From: Dyadobacter sp. SG02 | GTDB lineage: Bacteria > Bacteroidota > Bacteroidia > Cytophagales > Spirosomataceae | Assembly (NCBI RefSeq): GCF_900109045.1 | Contig: NZ_FNYL01000024.1 | Span: 1-43,939 of the forward strand | Direction: 5' to 3' | DNA length: 43,939 nt | Shown: one piece after another, positions 33,121-42,017 of the stretch | Position numbering within the stretch: position 1 is the first letter of the stretch | Layout of the letters: each line of letters opens with the position of its first letter | Notes under the pieces: model-generated | What the model saw: only the letters and a program-made list of their open reading frames with translations | Told to the model about the DNA's origin: nothing | The model's database searches: none | Made by a program: the position numbers and the translations under genes

Positions 33121-33855
33121 TTATTTACCCAGCCAGTTTTTAAACTCCGTCATACGCTCGGAGCTTACATAAATTTCCTGCGGGGGCGCCGGGTTCAGGT
33201 CAATTTTCAGCTTTCCGGCCGACATCGCGTGCATTTCGCGGATCGCGTGGAGGGATAGCAGCATGGTGCGGTTAATGCGGAAAAATTCGGCCGGATCGAG
33301 CATTTGCGTCAGCTTTTCGAGGCTGTACTCTACTGCGAAATGACGGCCATCGTACAGCCTCAGGAATGTAGCACGCTCCTCAATCGTGAAATAGGCGATT
33401 TCAGAAGTTTTGAATGTAAATATCCGCGAACCGGCAGTTACCAGGAACCGGTCCTTGTATTTTTCGGGCTCCTCCGCCTGCGACCCGCCATTTGTTCTGA
33501 TTTTCCGGAATTTGTTCAGCGAAGCCTGCAATTCGAGCGGGTTAATGGGTTTGAGTAAATAATCGATGCTGTGCACCTTGAATGCGCGAAGCAGGTAATC
33601 GTCGAATGCAGTTGTGAAAATGACCGGAATCATGAGCCCCTGGCTTTCGATGATCTTGAAACCGTTGTCGTCTTCGAGGTGAATATCGAGAAAAATGAGA
33701 TCGGGTTCCGTATTGTCCTTGTTTTGCAAGTAAGCAATGGTTTCAAAAACCGATGGAATAATGCCGAGCACGCGAATGGTAGGGTCAATATTGCGGATCA
33801 GGTTTTGCAAACGTTCCGCACTCAGCTCCTCGTCCTCGACAATCAGTACATTCAT
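33121..33855 (-). CDS. LytTR response regulator
   Basis: The 244-residue protein has a receiver domain (1-120) with phospho-acceptor Asp57 (LIFLDIHL) and Lys in DYLLKPI, and a LytTR DNA-binding domain (about 140-240; FFRINRTMLLSLHAI is typical). Its ATG overlaps the histidine-kinase stop by 4 nt, so the two are translated together. LytTR regulators bind two direct repeats about 21 bp apart; I found no obvious candidate in the adjacent promoters. Confidence 0.95.
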   Translation of the reverse strand: MNVLIVEDEELSAERLQNLIRNIDPTIRVLGIIPSVFETIAYLQNKDNTEPDLIFLDIHLEDDNGFKIIESQGLMIPVIFTTAFDDYLLRAFKVHSIDYLLKPINPLELQASLNKFRKIRTNGGSQAEEPEKYKDRFLVTAGSRIFTFKTSEIAYFTIEERATFLRLYDGRHFAVEYSLEKLTQMLDPAEFFRINRTMLLSLHAIREMHAMSAGKLKIDLNPAPPQEIYVSSERMTEFKNWLGK

Positions 33856-34940
33856 GATAGCAATGGTATTTTCACTGTAAAATGGGTGGCGGACTGGTCG
33901 ATCACCACATCCTTATCCTGCAACAGCTTATAACGGCTGACAATGTTTTTTAAACCAAGACGCGTCGTAGGCTGGTCTTGTTGCCTTAACTGCAAAGGAT
34001 TGCTGACCACCAGCATATCATCTATAATTTTAATACTGATTACCAATGGATTAACCAATGACATCGTATTATGTTTCACTGCATTTTCTACCAATAATTG
34101 TAATGTCAACGGAATAATGGAATACCGCTCCTCGTCCGCAGGCGAAAGCGCCGAGTCGAGCACCACCTTCTCTTTGAAGCGCGTCCGCAACAGGTACATA
34201 TAGGTATCCAGAAACTTCATTTCCTCCTTCAAACTGATCTTGTCCAGCTCCGATTGTTCCAGAATATAGCGGTACGCCGAGGACAGCTCCTGTATAAACT
34301 CCCCCGACTGCTCCGGCCGCGACTCCACCAGCGACGACAGCACACTGAGGTTATTGAATAGAAAATGCGGGCTTACCTGATTTTTCAATGCCAGAAATCG
34401 GGCATGCATATTTTCCTTTTCCAGACGCTCGGAATTGACAAGCAGCTTTTTCATCTTTTCCTGCACCTGGTTGCTCACGCAGAGGTAATAGGCGGCAATG
34501 AGTGCGAGGATCGTAAGTGCCTGCCCTGCGCGCCAGCGCGTATGCATGAGGTCGCGTGTGCGGAGATCGGCGAGCGTAGGCCTTGGATACGGGTTCCACC
34601 ACTGGCTCATCAGCCCCCAGGTGCGCGCGAGGATCATATTGAACAGGACGGCCAGCAGCACGGCCGGTATCAACGTAATAAGCTGATCGCGGATACTGAA
34701 TGCGGGCGATTTATCGGTACCGGTAAGTGAGGCCTGTTTTCGCAGGAATCCGTCCATCAGGTAAATCCAGGCCGTATAAAAAACAGTGCTGATAACGACT
34801 TCCAATGCGAATAGCGGCAGGTTGCGTGGTATCGTGTACCAGTATTGCTGAGGGACGTTGATGTACGTTCGGAGCGGAATGTAAACCAGTGCAAGGGCAA
34901 AACCCAGCAGCCATTTTTGCCCGAAAAGATAAGGCCGCAT
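33852..34940 (-). CDS. LytS/YehU-type membrane histidine kinase
   Basis: I start at the ATG at 34940 (MRPYLFGQKWLLGF); the longer frame opens with TTG. The 362-residue protein has about four membrane helices (about 10-30, 45-65, 85-110, 135-155), then the His_kinase region with QVSPHFLFNN (His192, the phosphorylated residue) and the ATPase motif LLVENAVKHN and LGLKNIV. It signals to the next gene's LytTR regulator. The membrane part senses an unknown cue. Divergent from a DUF1080 gene, across a 100-bp spacer. Confidence 0.93.
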   Translation of the reverse strand: MRPYLFGQKWLLGFALALVYIPLRTYINVPQQYWYTIPRNLPLFALEVVISTVFYTAWIYLMDGFLRKQASLTGTDKSPAFSIRDQLITLIPAVLLAVLFNMILARTWGLMSQWWNPYPRPTLADLRTRDLMHTRWRAGQALTILALIAAYYLCVSNQVQEKMKKLLVNSERLEKENMHARFLALKNQVSPHFLFNNLSVLSSLVESRPEQSGEFIQELSSAYRYILEQSELDKISLKEEMKFLDTYMYLLRTRFKEKVVLDSALSPADEERYSIIPLTLQLLVENAVKHNTMSLVNPLVISIKIIDDMLVVSNPLQLRQQDQPTTRLGLKNIVSRYKLLQDKDVVIDQSATHFTVKIPLLS

Positions 34941-35043
34941 ATTTAAGAGATCAGTTAGGATGCCCAAAAATAAGGTAATTTCATGAAAATTTATCAGTAT
35001 TTTGCAGGACCCAAATCAATCGAAAACACTTAAATCTGCCCCT

Positions 35044-35766
35044 ATGACCCGTTTTTTCGTTACCGCAGTCGCCGCGCTGCTTTCCCTGAACACCTATTCG
35101 CAAGCGCTTAATACCCTCACCGCGACCGAGAAGAAAGAAGGTTGGAAATTGTTGTTCGACGGCAAAGACCTGAAAGGCTGGCATGCCTACAATGGCAAGA
35201 CGCCCGGTTCTGCGTGGCTGATCGAGGACGGCGCTGTTAAGCTGAATGTCCCGGAAAGGGCTGGTAACAAAGCCAAAAACGGCGGCGACATCGTGATCGA
35301 CGAGCTCGTGAATGGTGATTTCGAGTTCAAAGCCGAATGGAAAGTGAGCAAATATGCCAACAGCGGCATTTTCTTTTTTGTACAGGAATCTCCGACCAAC
35401 AAAAACATGCACGATACCGGACTGGAATTGCAGGTGATCGACGATAAAATCTATGAAGGGGCCAAAGAAAATACACACCGCGCGAGCGACTTTTTCGGCG
35501 TCGCGAATGCCCGCCTGCGCGAAGGCAACCCGCAGGGAGAATGGAACAAGATCCATTTTATTGTCAAAAAAGGCAAACTGACCGTGTACCAGAACGAGTT
35601 CATTGTGCAGGAACACGACCTGAACGGCGCCGACTGGAAACAACGCATCGCCAACAGCGGGTTGAAAGCCGCACCAATCGCCAAAGGCAATTATAAAGGC
35701 CGCATCGGTTTGCAGGATTGGGGCAGCACGGTCTGGTACCGCAATATCAAATTAAGAAAGCTGTAA
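35044..35766 (+). CDS. DUF1080 (3-keto-disaccharide hydrolase-like) exported protein
   Basis: I start at the ATG at 35044 (MTRFFVTAVAALLSLNTYSQA), a signal peptide. The 240-residue protein is a concanavalin-like fold: GWKLLFDGKDLKGWHAYNG, DFEFKAEWKVSKYANSGIFFFVQE, GLELQVIDD, and the end GRIGLQDWGSTVWYRNIKLRKL. These match DUF1080, members of which hydrolyse 3-keto-glycosides; others are only sugar-binding. No dehydrogenase of the usual GFO/IDH partner type is beside it. Divergent from the LytS-like kinase. Confidence 0.93.
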   Translation: MTRFFVTAVAALLSLNTYSQALNTLTATEKKEGWKLLFDGKDLKGWHAYNGKTPGSAWLIEDGAVKLNVPERAGNKAKNGGDIVIDELVNGDFEFKAEWKVSKYANSGIFFFVQESPTNKNMHDTGLELQVIDDKIYEGAKENTHRASDFFGVANARLREGNPQGEWNKIHFIVKKGKLTVYQNEFIVQEHDLNGADWKQRIANSGLKAAPIAKGNYKGRIGLQDWGSTVWYRNIKLRKL

Positions 35767-35837
35767 GAATAGGGCCATGTCGCATTGTCCCCCTTTGATT
35801 GTCCTGTTAGCACCCACAGGCATAGTCCTGAGCCGGT

Positions 35838-35845
35838 TACCTTTG
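35838..35845 (+). promoter_or_regulatory. Candidate -7 box for the second VOC gene
   Basis: TACCTTTG matches TAnnTTTG 42 bp before the ATG at 35887. The nearest TTTG (35794-35797) is 40 bp upstream, too far for a normal -33, so the match is partial. Confidence 0.4.
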
Positions 35846-35886
35846 TGAAGTTACACTGATACAACCACCTTAACTTACAAAACACA

Positions 35887-36294
35887 ATGGAAAAGGCCGT
35901 ATTGCACCCTTACCTGATGTTCGAAGGCGATTGCGCCGAAGCGATGGAATTTTACAAAGGCATTTTCGGCGGCGAGCTGAACTCGATGACTTTCGGGCAA
36001 GTCGATGACAGCTGTCCGGCAGCCCAGCGCGACAAGATCATGCACGCGTCGTTAATGGGAGGTGAGGTCGATTTTATGGGTTGCGACAGCCCGCAACCAG
36101 GCCCGCTGACAGGCGACAAGATCCAGCTCTCGCTCAGCGGCTTCGACGAGGCTAACCTCCGCAAAAAATTCGAGCAGCTCAGCGAAGGCGGCACCGTTAC
36201 CGTACCGATGGCGAAACAGGTATGGGGCGACATTTTCGGGGCATTCAAAGACAAGTACGGGATCGACTGGATGATCGACGTGCGGGCCCGGTAG
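35887..36294 (+). CDS. VOC family protein, PhnB-like, second copy
   Basis: The 135-residue protein matches the first copy at 26567 in layout: LHPYLMFEGDCAEAMEFYKGIFGGEL, KIMHASLMGGEVDFMGCD, and VWGDIFGAFKDKYGIDWMID at the end. Sequence is only partly conserved between them, so they are old paralogues. The substrate is unknown. It follows the DUF1080 gene by 120 bp with its own promoter candidate, and ends in a hairpin terminator. Confidence 0.93.
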   Translation: MEKAVLHPYLMFEGDCAEAMEFYKGIFGGELNSMTFGQVDDSCPAAQRDKIMHASLMGGEVDFMGCDSPQPGPLTGDKIQLSLSGFDEANLRKKFEQLSEGGTVTVPMAKQVWGDIFGAFKDKYGIDWMIDVRAR

Positions 36295-36312
36295 TCATGT
36301 GTAAAGCATTTC

Positions 36313-36340
36313 AAAAGCCGGGGCCGCGCTCCGGCTTTTT
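36313..36340. terminator. Bidirectional terminator between the VOC gene and the lipoprotein gene
   Basis: AAAAGCCGG (36313-36321) pairs with CCGGCTTTT (36331-36339), followed by T. The A-run on the other side gives a terminator for the minus strand too, which suits its place between convergent genes. Confidence 0.85.
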
Positions 36341-36343
36341 GTG

Positions 36344-36757
36344 TTAATCTCCCTTCGGGAAGCGCTCCTGCAAATACCAGCGCGCGCACGAATCGCCGTC
36401 CATTCTGCGGACAAAGCTGAAATACATATCGGAAGGACATCCGTACGCACCTACAAACATGACCCCTATTTTGGGATATTTCCGCACAATGCTGTCCGGC
36501 ACTACCAACTGGTTCGAAGTCGTGCTCGCGTAATAAGGCACGTACGTTTGCGCGCCCGAAGTATCCTTCAACGGTGCCAGTACCCAATCCAGGGCAATGG
36601 CGGAAGGCGTATCGGCCGTCAGCAAAAGCCCGTCGGTACCCTTATAGCAATCCGACGAAACCGCCACCTGCTCCACCGGTACGCAGTCGTCACGTTTATC
36701 AACTTTCTTTTCTGAACAGGCCAATGCGATGGCTGCCAGGGCCAGGAATTTTTTCAT
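36344..36757 (-). CDS. Small lipoprotein of unknown function
   Basis: I start at the ATG at 36757, giving MKKFLALAAIALACSEKK with lipobox LAC (Cys14). The 137-residue mature part has Cys residues at several places (DDC, SSDCYKG, GCPSD, DSCARWY), suggesting disulphides. I do not recognise the family. The gene lies close to the VOC terminator and has no operon partner. Confidence 0.72.
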   Translation of the reverse strand: MKKFLALAAIALACSEKKVDKRDDCVPVEQVAVSSDCYKGTDGLLLTADTPSAIALDWVLAPLKDTSGAQTYVPYYASTTSNQLVVPDSIVRKYPKIGVMFVGAYGCPSDMYFSFVRRMDGDSCARWYLQERFPKGD

Positions 36758-36789
36758 GGGAACAACAATATCTGAAGTATGACAAAGCA

Positions 36790-36888
36790 TTAATTCTCCA
36801 TTTTCTCCTCCCAACCACTCAATTTTAAAAACGCCTCGTAATCACGAATGCTAAGCATTTCAGCAACAGCTTTAAATAAATTTTCCAT
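36790..36888 (-). CDS. Possible 32-residue small protein
   Basis: An ATG frame of 33 codons encodes a helical, mildly acidic peptide (starts MENLFKAVAEML, ends EEKMEN). It is just upstream of the lipoprotein gene on the same strand, separated by 32 bp. No good ribosome-binding site is visible, and short frames arise by chance, so this is a weak candidate. Confidence 0.25.
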   Translation of the reverse strand: MENLFKAVAEMLSIRDYEAFLKLSGWEEKMEN

Positions 36889-36964
36889 TGGCGGTTTTAA
36901 CAATATTATCGGAGCTGGGTGTTGCGTTGTTCTCCAAGTATTGTTATTTTTGAAACCCTAATAC

Positions 36965-36981
36965 TGATACCAAAAGTATCA
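36965..36981. promoter_or_regulatory. Palindrome upstream of the imuA-like gene, possible SOS operator
   Basis: TGATAC (36965-36970) and GTATCA (36976-36981) are a perfect 6-bp inverted repeat around CAAAA, 25 bp before the ATG at 37006. Its place in the promoter of an imuA-like gene suggests a damage-response repressor site; the repressor itself is not in the window. Confidence 0.45.
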
Positions 36982-37005
36982 AATAGTTACTCAAAAACGT
37001 TCCTT

Positions 37006-37767
37006 ATGGCTCTCCCGCTCCTGAAAAACGGCATGTTTAGCAGGTTGCAAGAAGATATTCTTGCATTGCAGGGGTTTAGTACGCCCGTGGGGGCCAGGAA
37101 AGTCGATTTTGGGTTGGGGGTTATGGATGCTTCTTTTCCGAACCACACGTTTCCAACCGGGGCGGTCCATGAATTTATCAGTAATGATCCTGAAAGCGCC
37201 GCTGCTACAACCGGCTTTATGGCCGGATTGCTGGGTAGGCTGATGGGAGAGCACGGGATATGCCTGTGGATCGGCATACGCCCTATTGTGTTCGCGGCTG
37301 CGCTCAAAGCGTTTGGCGTGGAGCCGCACCGGGTGGTTTTTATTGATCTCAGCAAGGAAAAAGATGTGATCTGGGCTGTGGAGGAGGCATTGAAATGTGA
37401 ATCTTTGGCGGCGGTGGTAGGAGAAGTGCGTGAAATCAGTTTTACAGAATCGCGGAGGCTTCAACTGGCCGTGGAACAGAGCCGGGTTACCGGGTTCCTG
37501 CATCGTAACAATCCTCGCGCTGTGAGTACGCTTGCGTGTGTATCACGCTGGCAGGTAACCCCTATGCCCAGTCAACTCGAAGAAGGTATGCCGGGTGTCG
37601 GCCATCCGTGCTGGCATGTGCAGCTGCAAAAAATCCGGAATGGCGAGCCGGGAGAATGGGATATGGAATGGATTTCCGGGCGGTTTGAATACCTCCGGAA
37701 AGAAACTACGGATGATACCCATGAAATTCCGGACGATACCTCGGTTTATATCGCCCAAAGAGCATAA
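37006..37767 (+). CDS. ImuA-like protein (RecA-like accessory factor of error-prone repair)
   Basis: I start at the ATG at 37006 (MALPLLKNGMFSRLQEDIL); the longer frame adds 29 residues without homologous character. The 253-residue protein resembles ImuA/SulA-like proteins of Bacteroidota: FGLGVMDASFPNHTFPTGAVHEFI, then a degenerate RecA-like loop (NDPESAAATTGF in place of a P-loop GPESSGKTT), GICLWIGI, and RVVFIDLSKEKDVIWAVEEALKC. ImuA acts with ImuB and DnaE2 in damage-induced mutagenesis. Neither imuB nor dnaE2 is here; the next gene is a small exported protein. So this is an orphan copy or the set is split. Confidence 0.75.
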   Translation: MALPLLKNGMFSRLQEDILALQGFSTPVGARKVDFGLGVMDASFPNHTFPTGAVHEFISNDPESAAATTGFMAGLLGRLMGEHGICLWIGIRPIVFAAALKAFGVEPHRVVFIDLSKEKDVIWAVEEALKCESLAAVVGEVREISFTESRRLQLAVEQSRVTGFLHRNNPRAVSTLACVSRWQVTPMPSQLEEGMPGVGHPCWHVQLQKIRNGEPGEWDMEWISGRFEYLRKETTDDTHEIPDDTSVYIAQRA

Positions 37768-37847
37768 GATTAGCAAGTGTATTTTGTTATTTAATTTTAT
37801 ATATAATTTTATTGTATATTTATTAAATCAACAATCAATAACTTGCC

Positions 37848-38072
37848 ATGACCAGTTATTTAACCTTTCCTTTCACATTCGTTTTCCACGCCGCGCTCCT
37901 AAACTGCGAAAAACCGGCGTCTGATACTCGCAAAAACAAGATACCAGACACCATTGATACGATCGTTGTCGAAAGTAAAACCTGCAAAGAATTCTACGAC
38001 AATATGCCCAATGCACTGGAAGGAACAAAAGTCATAATGATACCGAATGATTCCGACTACTGCGAACCTTAG
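37848..38072 (+). CDS. Small exported protein of unknown function
   Basis: The 74-residue protein opens with a hydrophobic stretch (MTSYLTFPFTFVFHAALLNC) that is either a signal peptide or a poor lipobox at Cys20 (LLNC; Asn at -1 is unusual). The body is short, with Cys in KTCKEF and YCEP, which could pair. Its ATG lies after an AT-rich 80-bp spacer following the imuA-like gene. No family recognised; plausible but not certain as a gene. Confidence 0.5.
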   Translation: MTSYLTFPFTFVFHAALLNCEKPASDTRKNKIPDTIDTIVVESKTCKEFYDNMPNALEGTKVIMIPNDSDYCEP

Positions 38073-38179
38073 CTTGACCATTTATCAATTTATCACGGCC
38101 TTTATCCGGAACGATTCGTATTGTTGTGCCCACAAGTCTTATATTAGGACACATTCGATCGCTAATCCATAATTGCCGT

Positions 38180-39898
38180 ATGAAAGCATCATTACGCCTC
38201 TTGCTTCCCGCTTTGCTATTTGTTTTGAGCATCCAATCCTCTCATTGCCAGACGTCTCGCATAACGGCCAAAACCGATTCGCTGTTTAAAGAATGGAACA
38301 AGCCCGGAATGCCGGGCGCGGCTGTGGGCGTGGTGCACGGTGGGAAGCTGGTCTACGCCAGGGGATTCGGCGAGGCAGATGTGGAAACGGGTGCCAAAAT
38401 AGGCCCTGAAACGATCTTCCATGTAGCGTCGGTGTCCAAACAATTTACGGCATACGCCATTGTACTTCTGGCCGAGCAAGGCAAACTTTCCCTCGACGAC
38501 GATATCCGGAAACATATACCGGAAGTTCCCGATTTTGGTAAAACTATCACTATCAGGCACCTCCTCAACCACACCAGCGGCCTCCGCGACCAATGGAACC
38601 TGCTGGTCATGGCAGGCTGGCAGCTTGACGACGTGATCACCAAACAACATGTGATGAACCTCGTTACCCGCCAGAAAGAACTGAATTTCGAACCCGGAAG
38701 TGCTTTTGCCTACTGCAATACGGGCTATACATTGTTAGCCGAAATCGCCAGCCGCATCACGAAGCAGCCATTCGCCTACTGGATGGAGCGCAACGTGTTC
38801 AAGCCGCTGGGCATGAAAAACACACAGTTTTTTGATAATCAGGAAGGCATTGTAAAAGGACGTGCCTATTCGTTTCACCGCACACCAGGCGCTATCGGGC
38901 CGACGATGTTCAGCAAAAGTATATTGAGTTACGGTAATGTCGGCGCTACCAGTCTTTTCACGACGGTCAACGACCTCGCGCTGTGGATCAACAACTTCCG
39001 TAACCCGCAAGTGGGCAGCCCGGCGATCATGAAACAGATGCTTGAACGCGGCAGGCTTACCAAAGGCGATACCCTCCCATATGCCTCGGGACTGATTCAC
39101 GGCAAATACAAGGGCCTCTCTTATTATGGCCACGATGGAGCCGACGCCGGTTTCCGTTCCTCTCTGCTTTATTTTCCAAAAGAGGATTATGGTTTCATCG
39201 TCCTCAGCAACCAGGCGGAATTCAACCCACCCAAAAAGAACCTGGAAATGGCCGATTTGTATTTATCCTCCTTTATCAAAGAGGATAAGCCTGCCGCGGC
39301 AGCGCCCAAACCAGCCGGCGCCTATGCATTCGACTCGACCCTTTTCCGCGCTTATGCCGGTTCCTATTCATTGAATGAGGCCCCCGGTTTTGTATTAAAA
39401 TTCTGGCGCGACGGCAACAACTACTACACCCAGGGCACCGGCCAGCCATCGGCAGCCATGTTCCCGTCGTCCGATTCGACGTTTTTCCTCAAAGTAGTGG
39501 AAGCATCCGTCATTTTTCACAAAGGAAAAGACGGCAAAGTAAACCGCATTACCTTAAAACAAAACGGCGATCACCCGGGTACGAGAGTGGATGCGCAGGA
39601 AACTACCTCTACTGACCTGGCTCAATTTACCGGTCAATATTACAGCCCCGAACTGGAAACCATTTACACCATTATCCAAAAAGATAATGCTTTGAAAATA
39701 AAACACATACACCACGGCGAGGCCGATCTGAAAATCGTGGGTAAAGACAAGCTGAATACGCCCTGGTGGTTCGTGCAAAATATAGAAGTTGCTCGTAACC
39801 CTTCCGGCGCTGTCACCGGTATCAAAGTATCGAATGGTCGCGTGGCGAATTTGTGGTTCAAAAAACTGCCGGACGACTTTGCATCGGCCGGGAAATAA
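38180..39898 (+). CDS. Exported serine hydrolase of the beta-lactamase (class C/AmpC-like) family
   Basis: I start at the ATG at 38180, where MKASLRLLLPALLFVLSIQS is a signal peptide. The 572-residue protein carries SVSK (Ser84, Lys87; SxxK) and YCN (Tyr178, Asn180; YxN), with the usual motif HGKYKGLSYYGHDGADAGFRS near the HxG third element. The C-terminal 180 residues form a lipocalin-like or DUF3471-like extension. Such proteins are mostly D-amino-peptidases or esterases; resistance to beta-lactams should not be assumed. It stands alone, converging on the next gene. Confidence 0.9.
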   Translation: MKASLRLLLPALLFVLSIQSSHCQTSRITAKTDSLFKEWNKPGMPGAAVGVVHGGKLVYARGFGEADVETGAKIGPETIFHVASVSKQFTAYAIVLLAEQGKLSLDDDIRKHIPEVPDFGKTITIRHLLNHTSGLRDQWNLLVMAGWQLDDVITKQHVMNLVTRQKELNFEPGSAFAYCNTGYTLLAEIASRITKQPFAYWMERNVFKPLGMKNTQFFDNQEGIVKGRAYSFHRTPGAIGPTMFSKSILSYGNVGATSLFTTVNDLALWINNFRNPQVGSPAIMKQMLERGRLTKGDTLPYASGLIHGKYKGLSYYGHDGADAGFRSSLLYFPKEDYGFIVLSNQAEFNPPKKNLEMADLYLSSFIKEDKPAAAAPKPAGAYAFDSTLFRAYAGSYSLNEAPGFVLKFWRDGNNYYTQGTGQPSAAMFPSSDSTFFLKVVEASVIFHKGKDGKVNRITLKQNGDHPGTRVDAQETTSTDLAQFTGQYYSPELETIYTIIQKDNALKIKHIHHGEADLKIVGKDKLNTPWWFVQNIEVARNPSGAVTGIKVSNGRVANLWFKKLPDDFASAGK

Positions 39899-39912
39899 TG
39901 AACCAAGGATTA

Positions 39913-40785
39913 TTATTTACCTAGCTGTCTCTTAAAAAACTTCCACGACTCCTCGAACATATCGAAATCAGTGACAAATTCGTGCTTGCCGTTGACGACT
40001 TTCAGCAGGGTTACTTCCGGCTTGCCTTTCTTTTGGTAGGTATATTTTTCAACCGTGATATCATTGGAAGTATCGCCGTCCGGCATGATGGACTTCATCG
40101 GCTCACCCGAATAGCCATCCAGTTTTGCCCAATATTGGAATGACTGATCTGTCGACCGTACTGTACCCAATGTCACGCCCGGAGTTTTCACTTCCCCGCC
40201 ATTGTACGGGTTGGTCTGGTCAGCGGTACCGTTGGTGATCATCACCGGAAGAGGCATGTTCATAGGCGCGCAATCCATATTTTCGTCGGTAGGAAGGTTG
40301 GCCACGATCGCCGAAACCGCCCGGATCTTGCCCGGCATCGTGAGCGCCAGCTTGTACGACATATGCCCGCCACCCGAAAAGCCGGTGGCAAAAACCTGCT
40401 TCTTGTTGATTTTATATTTAGAAGCAAAAAGATCTATCAGCGCTTCGAAAAATGCTTCTTCATTCAGGTTCTGCGTGTTGGCCACCGCCGTGGAAGCCTT
40501 GCGGCACTCATTCCAGTATTTTTTATACCCGCCCGGATATACCACCAACACATTATCGGATTCCGAAAGCGATTCCAGCTTTGCGCCCCTGCGGACAATC
40601 CCCATCGGCTCCCCACCCGACCCATGCATCACAAATACCAGACTAGCCCCGGGTTTCACCCTGACCGACGGGTTATAGGCATACACACGATAATGGCCTT
40701 CGATCAACAACGAATCGAGAACGTGCTGGGCATGGGCAGTGATTGTGAAAAGGAGCAGGAAAGCGGAAAGAAGATTCTTGAACAT
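39913..40785 (-). CDS. Exported PHB-depolymerase-like esterase (LpqC family)
   Basis: I start at the ATG at 40785 (MFKNLLSAFLLLFTITAHAQ), a signal peptide. The 290-residue protein has SLVFVMHGSGGEP (oxyanion region), ATGFSGGGHMSYK with Ser137, MITNGTADQTNPYNGG (Asp region), and VNGKHEF (His). This suits the poly(3-hydroxybutyrate) depolymerase / feruloyl esterase group (CE1 relatives). It lies downstream of the VOC gene by 44 bp on the same strand, so the two may be co-transcribed. Confidence 0.88.
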   Translation of the reverse strand: MFKNLLSAFLLLFTITAHAQHVLDSLLIEGHYRVYAYNPSVRVKPGASLVFVMHGSGGEPMGIVRRGAKLESLSESDNVLVVYPGGYKKYWNECRKASTAVANTQNLNEEAFFEALIDLFASKYKINKKQVFATGFSGGGHMSYKLALTMPGKIRAVSAIVANLPTDENMDCAPMNMPLPVMITNGTADQTNPYNGGEVKTPGVTLGTVRSTDQSFQYWAKLDGYSGEPMKSIMPDGDTSNDITVEKYTYQKKGKPEVTLLKVVNGKHEFVTDFDMFEESWKFFKRQLGK

Positions 40786-40829
40786 GGACGGTGAAATTGA
40801 TTTTGTTCCATGCAAGTTACATAAACGAT

Positions 40830-41222
40830 TTAAATCCTGCTTTCAAACATCCAGATATGCCCGAACGGGTCGGTTACATCACCCTGCCGATAGCCATAAT
40901 CATAATCCTGGACCGGAGAGGTTATTTTTGCGCCTGCCGCGACCGCTCTTGCCATACAGGCATCTACATTGTCTACGAACAATCCGATCGTCACTGTCGA
41001 TCCCTGATGACGCAAAGGACTGAACGACGCCGGATTACGCGTTTCTTCATGCAAATGGAAGACGGCCCCATGGATGGAAAGCTCCGAAACATGGATCGTG
41101 CCATCGTCATTACTGAAACGCCTAAGTTCCACAGCACCAAGGCCATTGACATAAAAATCGACATCCTTCACGCCATTCGGAATGTACAGCTGCGGAGCAA
41201 AAGTGGGAGTAACTGTTTCCAT
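40830..41222 (-). CDS. VOC family protein, third copy
   Basis: The 130-residue protein opens METVTPTFAPQLYIPNGVKDVDFYVNGLGAVELRRF and ends DVTDPFGHIWMFESRI, the usual form of bleomycin-resistance/glyoxalase-like proteins (not the PhnB type of the first two). The metal-site His may be in ELSIHGAVFHLHEE. Its start is 15 bp after the unknown gene's stop, so the two are one transcription unit. Substrate unknown. Confidence 0.92.
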   Translation of the reverse strand: METVTPTFAPQLYIPNGVKDVDFYVNGLGAVELRRFSNDDGTIHVSELSIHGAVFHLHEETRNPASFSPLRHQGSTVTIGLFVDNVDACMARAVAAGAKITSPVQDYDYGYRQGDVTDPFGHIWMFESRI

Positions 41223-41237
41223 GTTGCTTGTCGGATT

Positions 41238-41849
41238 TTACTTCTTAATGGTAATATTAGGAACGGGTACCTTGGCTACCTCGGCGATCAGCGCCTTCCG
41301 CTCTGTTTTCAGACGGGCCAGAAATGGCTGAATGTCCTTTCCGTAAGCCCGGTTGCTGAGTGCGAACAGCAATATCCCTTTTTGCCCCGATTTCGCCGTA
41401 ACCGCTTTGAAACGGTACACATCATGTTCATAAATACTCTTGGCATCGTCAGCCGCCGTCTGTCCGAGCAGGCAATCGATGATCTTCTCGCCGGTAGCGG
41501 CATTGCCGATCACTTCGTAGTTGACGTCCAGTGTCTTTTTCAATTGTTCCAATTCCCGAAGCTTGGTTTTCACCGCATCGTCGACGCTGGCTGCCGCGAT
41601 CACAAAATCGATGGTAATCATCGACTTATAATTCGGAAAACCATCGCCCGCCACCAGGTATTCCTGCTTGTAAAGCGAAGCATCGGGGTGCGACGACCAA
41701 TGTAGCTGGTAACTCTTCTTCTGGAAGACGATCGGCCCCGGAATGCCCATATAATTGACAGCGGGCTTGTTATTCTGCCCGAAACCCTGAATCGACGCCA
41801 GCAGCAGCGATGCCGCCACCACCGGGATTAATTGAATGATCATTTTCAT
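41238..41849 (-). CDS. Exported protein of unknown function
   Basis: I start at the ATG at 41849 (MKMIIQLIPVVAASLLLASIQGFG), a signal peptide; the longer frame has no support. The 203-residue protein has no recognised motif: short strands (FQKKSYQLHWSSHPD, YKSMITIDFVIAA), a helical middle (DDAVKTKLRELEQLKKTLD), and a single Cys in KIIDCLLGQ. It precedes the VOC gene by 15 bp on the same strand and follows the second SRPBCC gene by 168 bp. Confidence 0.72.
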   Translation of the reverse strand: MKMIIQLIPVVAASLLLASIQGFGQNNKPAVNYMGIPGPIVFQKKSYQLHWSSHPDASLYKQEYLVAGDGFPNYKSMITIDFVIAAASVDDAVKTKLRELEQLKKTLDVNYEVIGNAATGEKIIDCLLGQTAADDAKSIYEHDVYRFKAVTAKSGQKGILLFALSNRAYGKDIQPFLARLKTERKALIAEVAKVPVPNITIKK

Positions 41850-42017
41850 GCGTGTACGGATGAATGTGCGAAATAAGAATGCAATGCCCGGCCCACTATC
41901 GGAACCGGACCGCAAACTTATCATCTCATTGTCCCAAACACAATGTGCAAAAGGCCGCAACTGCATTACAACTCCACTGAATCACAATATTTTGAGTTAA
42001 CGGCCAACCCAAATGCA

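Noticed and set aside
38180..39898. Beta-lactam resistance gene
   Set aside because: SxxK and YxN motifs are shared with many esterases and D-aminopeptidases. The long C-terminal extension and context give no reason to call resistance.
40791..41705. A 304-codon plus-strand open frame opposite the VOC and unknown genes
   Set aside because: It spans two genes with good starts and motifs on the minus strand; its own product has no recognisable motif.
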